A stretch of DNA of 64,000 nt from Chloroflexota bacterium (lineage in GTDB: Bacteria > Chloroflexota > Dehalococcoidia > E44-bin15): the NCBI GenBank assembly GCA_030604825.1, contig JAUVVB010000007.1:1-64000 (forward strand). The letters are read 5' to 3'. The position numbers and the translations under genes are program-made. Shown in pieces: positions 59,203 through 64,000 of the stretch (position 1 is its first letter; each line of letters opens with the position of its first letter). The notes under the pieces were generated by a model. That model worked only from the letters and a program-made list of their open reading frames with translations, did not search any database and had not been told where the DNA came from.

Positions 59203-59670
59203 TTACATTTTATTCGGGGCCCGTGGCGCCTCACGCGATGCTTGGAAGCTCAAGGCTTCCGAGATCATTATGACCTTGAACCCGTATTTTTCGGGCAGGT
59301 TTAGTTCTTCGAGCTTGCGCCTAAGTTGATCGTGACCGGTCACTAAGATTGCTCCCTTCAGGTCCGCGGCGAGCTTGATTAGCGGACGGTAGTTCTCGTC
59401 GAGCTTACTCTCTTCGTCCGGATGTAACGTCTTCGCGTTCATTGAGGAGCGCATATCATACTTATCCTTGGTGTTGAAGATGTGATTGAGACTCTTCACG
59501 ACCTCCGCCGCTTTCAATTGATTGAGCAGCGACATGTATTCCCCGTATAAGTCTGCGGCTAGGACTATGCTGTCGCACTTGACCTTTATCTGATTCAACA
59601 AGTTTGCCCACATAGACGGCTGCGGGTCCCAATAGGGTAAACAGAGATCAGGCAAGAAGACGGCTTTCAT
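59203..59670 (-). CDS. hypothetical protein, PIN-like fold suspected
   Basis: N-terminal MKAVFLPDLCLPYW, C-terminal LKGAILVTGHDQLRRKLEEL...FKVIMISEAL resembling the last half of PIN domains; starts 4 nt inside the upstream ATPase gene. Confidence 0.6.
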   Translation of the reverse strand: MKAVFLPDLCLPYWDPQPSMWANLLNQIKVKCDSIVLAADLYGEYMSLLNQLKAAEVVKSLNHIFNTKDKYDMRSSMNAKTLHPDEESKLDENYRPLIKLAADLKGAILVTGHDQLRRKLEELNLPEKYGFKVIMISEALSFQASREAPRAPNKM

Positions 59671-60917
59671 TTGCCACCCCTTTGTGCCAACGCCTTGAGC
59701 CGCCTAGTCAGTTCTTCCATGTCTGCCTCGAAGAAACCCCTGAGCCCGCCTTCCAAAGCGCCTTTATCGTCGACCGGTAGCCGCGTGGCCCTAGCCGCGC
59801 CATCTTCCTCCTCGAAGTAATAGATGGCCAGCTCCTTTGGCTTCAGTTTCCCTTCTGCGACGCTAGTGAGCAGGCTCATGAGAATGTGCTCATTGTGACA
59901 GGTAAGTATGAGCTGCTTGTCCTTCTCTTTCACCACCTCCACTAGCACGTTACAGAATTCGGCGTGGGCCCGCGGGTGTAGATGGATCTCCGGCTCCTCT
60001 ATAGCGATCATCGAGCCTGGGGCAGCGCCCGACAATACGGCGAGGGGCCAGATCAGCTGCCTAGTGCCTGCTCCTTCGTTGGCGATGGGCAGCCGCCGCC
60101 TCTGGGCACTCGCTTGCACTATGATCGTTTCCGCAGCCATCTCACATCTTATTCGACGGCCTACTATTCGCTCAAGCCACTCGGACACATCGTCTTGGAG
60201 AACCCACTCATCGGCCAGGTAGTTTATCATCTCCTCCTGCGTGCATAACTCGTTAACTGGTACCCGCTTATCCAGACGCATGTACTCACTACTGGTCAAA
60301 ACGCGGACACGCTCAGCAGGAACTATGTGCACCTTAGAGACGGAGTCAACTATTTTGTGCCGTATCTCCTGCACTTTGTTATGGACCGCCTTATCCACGC
60401 CTTGAACCTTGAACTGGAAAGGCAGGCCGATTAGATAACTGCCATAAAAGGTTACCTTCGGCCGGCCGGGGAGCTCGATGCATTCTGGGTCAATCCTCCA
60501 ATGGCGCGGTTTCTCCGGCGTTGTGAAACTAAGGCTGTCCACGCCGGGCAAGCCGGAAAAGCGAATGCTCACCGCCTGCTCCTTCAGCCCCTCGCCAGCG
60601 AACTTCGCCGTGTAGTCTAGGGTACACTTCTTGGCATGAGAAAGCGGCTCCATCCGGGCCTCCACCGCCAGCTTAAGCCCCACCTCCAGTTCTGGCCCGC
60701 CTCCCCTCCGAAGCAGATCGTTAAAGCTGCCAGCCTGAAAGAAGCGCTCATTCAGTATGAGATTTGGCTGCTCCATTGACTGCTTTAGAAGCGCCAGAGC
60801 ATGTAGGACAGTGGACTTGCCAGCGCCATTAGGGCCTATAAACACTGTGATGAGCCCTGGCCTTAATTCAACCTCTTGGAAAGCCTTAAAATTCCTCAAT
60901 GAGATTTCTTGCCACAT
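59667..60917 (-). CDS. RecF/OLD-like AAA (ABC-type) ATPase
   Basis: [90 protein letters not shown] aggagg at atpD stop. Confidence 0.88.
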   Translation of the reverse strand: MWQEISLRNFKAFQEVELRPGLITVFIGPNGAGKSTVLHALALLKQSMEQPNLILNERFFQAGSFNDLLRRGGGPELEVGLKLAVEARMEPLSHAKKCTLDYTAKFAGEGLKEQAVSIRFSGLPGVDSLSFTTPEKPRHWRIDPECIELPGRPKVTFYGSYLIGLPFQFKVQGVDKAVHNKVQEIRHKIVDSVSKVHIVPAERVRVLTSSEYMRLDKRVPVNELCTQEEMINYLADEWVLQDDVSEWLERIVGRRIRCEMAAETIIVQASAQRRRLPIANEGAGTRQLIWPLAVLSGAAPGSMIAIEEPEIHLHPRAHAEFCNVLVEVVKEKDKQLILTCHNEHILMSLLTSVAEGKLKPKELAIYYFEEEDGAARATRLPVDDKGALEGGLRGFFEADMEELTRRLKALAQRGGK

Positions 60918-60934
60918 TGACATACCTCCTGTAC

Positions 60935-63201
<2,267 letters not shown>

Positions 63202-63270
63202 TCTTTCGACCTTTGCCGGATAGTCTATGTAACCCCTATGAATGCGGTAGCCCCTGCCACAGCCCGCGCC

Positions 63271-64000
63271 TCAGTACGGCACCTTCTCCTTGAACTCCAG
63301 GATCGCTGCTTTGAGCGCCTCCTCGGTCTCTTCACTGAGCTCTTTATCCTGGGCGATGCGCTCACAGATCTCGGGGTGGCTCATCTCCATGAAGCGGTGG
63401 AAGGCATCCTCAAACGCCCTCACCCGCTCTACTGGCACGTCATCGAGGTAGCCATTGATCACCGCATAGAGGATGGCGACCTCTTTCTCCAGGAGCATGG
63501 GTACATACTGGGGCTGCTTCAGCACCTCGGTGATCCTCTGCCCCCGCTCCAGTTGCGCCCTGGTGATCCTGTCCAGCTCAGCAGCGCCAAACTGGGCAAA
63601 GGCGGCCAGCTCCCGATACTGGGCCAGGTCAAGCCTTAGCTTTCCCGCCACCTGCTTCATCGCCTTTGTCTGGGCGGCACCCCCCACCCTGGAGACGGAA
63701 AGCCCCACGTTCAAGGCTGGCCTGATTCCAGCGTTGAACAGGTCGGTCTCCAGGTAAATCTGGCCGTCGGTTATGGAAATGACGTTGGTGGGGATATAGG
63801 CTGATATGTCGTTGGCCTGGGTCTCGATGATGGGAAGGGCGGTAAGGGAGCCACCGCCATATTCGGGGGCCATCTTGGCGGCGCGCTCCAGAAGCCGGCT
63901 GTGCAGATAGAATATGTCACCGGGATAGGCCTCCCGACCCGGAGGGCGGCGCAGCAGCAGGGAGAGCTGGCGATAGGCCCAGGCGTGCTTGGAGAGGTCA
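63271..64000 (-). CDS. atpA: F1 ATP synthase alpha subunit, 5' end beyond window
   Basis: [59 protein letters not shown]; frame open to window end. Confidence 0.97.
   Translation of the reverse strand, partial: DLSKHAWAYRQLSLLLRRPPGREAYPGDIFYLHSRLLERAAKMAPEYGGGSLTALPIIETQANDISAYIPTNVISITDGQIYLETDLFNAGIRPALNVGLSVSRVGGAAQTKAMKQVAGKLRLDLAQYRELAAFAQFGAAELDRITRAQLERGQRITEVLKQPQYVPMLLEKEVAILYAVINGYLDDVPVERVRAFEDAFHRFMEMSHPEICERIAQDKELSEETEEALKAAILEFKEKVPY

Overview
The window looks like chromosome from a high-GC bacterium. Gene families and the short EF-Ts suggest a Chloroflexota/Dehalococcoidia-type lineage, but that is inference and was not tested. Housekeeping blocks: rpsB-tsf-pyrH-frr-uppS-cdsA / dxr-rseP-ispG / proS; nusA-ylxR-infB-rbfA-truB; an NAD de novo block (nadA, nadB, nadC) with miaB; a CbiMNQO-type metal transporter with a Fur-family regulator; rpsP-khpA-rimM; prfB with a programmed frameshift; an inositol-lipid-like cluster (ino1, PHP, GT4, CDP-alcohol phosphatidyltransferase); and F1 ATP synthase genes (atpA partial, atpG, atpD, atpC). 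There are five tRNAs (Asn, Gln, Leu, Pro, Ser). The most unusual items are: (1) a translationally coupled RecF/OLD-like ATPase plus PIN-like protein pair sitting between atpD and atpC; (2) a 4.6-kb insertion between cdsA and dxr bounded by ~99-bp direct repeats that duplicate the cdsA/dxr junction; (3) an 80-bp identical duplication of the nadB 3' end flanking an extra gene inside the nad block; (4) two attC-like folded sequences just downstream of accessory ORFs; (5) a shared TTATTGCAA-N4-TTGCA operator-like motif upstream of both the Fur-family gene and cbiM; (6) a tight operon of ABC-class ATPase, helical protein and ADP-ribosylglycohydrolase. All product names come from reading the translated sequences; no database search was run.
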